From JALYXS01 sp051003795 (GTDB lineage: Bacteria > Acidobacteriota > Terriglobia > Bryobacterales > Bryobacteraceae): a stretch of DNA of 5,499 nucleotides. The DNA lies in assembly GCA_051003795.1 (NCBI GenBank), contig JBPCKZ010000176.1, positions 1-5,499 of the forward strand. Direction: 5' to 3'. Below are positions 5,397 through 5,499 of the stretch, piece after piece; position 1 is the first letter of the stretch, and every line of letters begins with the position of its first letter. The notes below the pieces were generated by a model. The model had not been told where the DNA came from, searched no databases, and worked only from the letters and a program-made list of their open reading frames with translations. The position numbers were made by a program, and so were the translations under genes.

Positions 5397-5499
5397 CGAA
5401 TACGCTGCATCGATACGGCAATGCCGAAAGTTTTCGCGACGATTACGTGATCTTTGCGATCCCGAGCCGCGGGAAAAACGACAAGGGCAGCGTACCGAA
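5393..5499 (+). CDS. Unidentified protein, 5' part only, runs off the right edge
   Basis: Thirty-five codons are visible after ATG 5393, starting MTNTLHRYGNAESFRDDYV and continuing IFAIPSRGKNDKGSVP, with no stop before the edge. The ATGA overlap with the Fe-S gene argues strongly for a real, coupled gene and for close cooperation of the two products. There is no signal peptide or membrane helix in this part. I do not recognise the family. Codon usage matches the two preceding genes. Confidence 0.75.
   Translation, partial: MTNTLHRYGNAESFRDDYVIFAIPSRGKNDKGSVP

Noticed and set aside
1..5499. CRISPR arrays, insertion sequences or rRNA genes
   Set aside because: No regularly spaced repeats, transposase motifs, terminal inverted repeats with target duplications, or rRNA-like stretches were seen.

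Overview
The window looks like a moderately GC-rich pseudomonadote chromosome, most likely betaproteobacterial. Three things suggest this: a small subgroup IC3-like intron closely resembling the Azoarcus tRNA intron, a CCA-encoding class II tRNA-Leu, and an XRE-cupin regulator together with an ACS-type MFS transporter. The taxon is an inference; no marker gene is complete enough to prove it.

Left part (1-500): a tRNA-Leu(UAA) gene whose anticodon loop is split by a 223-nt, ORF-less group I intron. A -10-like box lies just upstream. An 80-bp convergent spacer with a hairpin follows.

Middle part (498-3252): an XRE-cupin repressor-type regulator on the minus strand faces a plus-strand operon. 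The shared gap holds a perfect 12-bp inverted repeat that overlaps a good sigma-70 promoter, so the regulator probably controls the operon and perhaps itself. The operon encodes a two-helix DUF378 membrane protein, a secreted single-domain fasciclin (FAS1) protein, and a translationally overlapping YbjT-like NAD(P)-binding DUF2867 gene. That last gene is dead: it has a one-base frameshift near 2150, an in-frame amber at 2683-2685 and a missing C-terminal end.

Right part (3268-5499): three genes are translationally coupled by ATGA overlaps. They are an ACS-family MFS transporter (TTG start, no visible ribosome binding site), an unusual ferredoxin-like protein whose second cluster is split by a 34-residue insertion before its last Cys-Pro, and the start of an unidentified gene that runs off the edge. 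The coupling suggests uptake of an organic anion followed by Fe-S-dependent chemistry. This block starts 15 bp after the broken end of the YbjT-like gene, so a deletion or insertion probably joined two unrelated segments here.

The least explained items are the Fe-S protein with its partner gene, and four copies of the heptamer AGATGGT/ACCATCT in alternating orientation around the tRNA 3' end.
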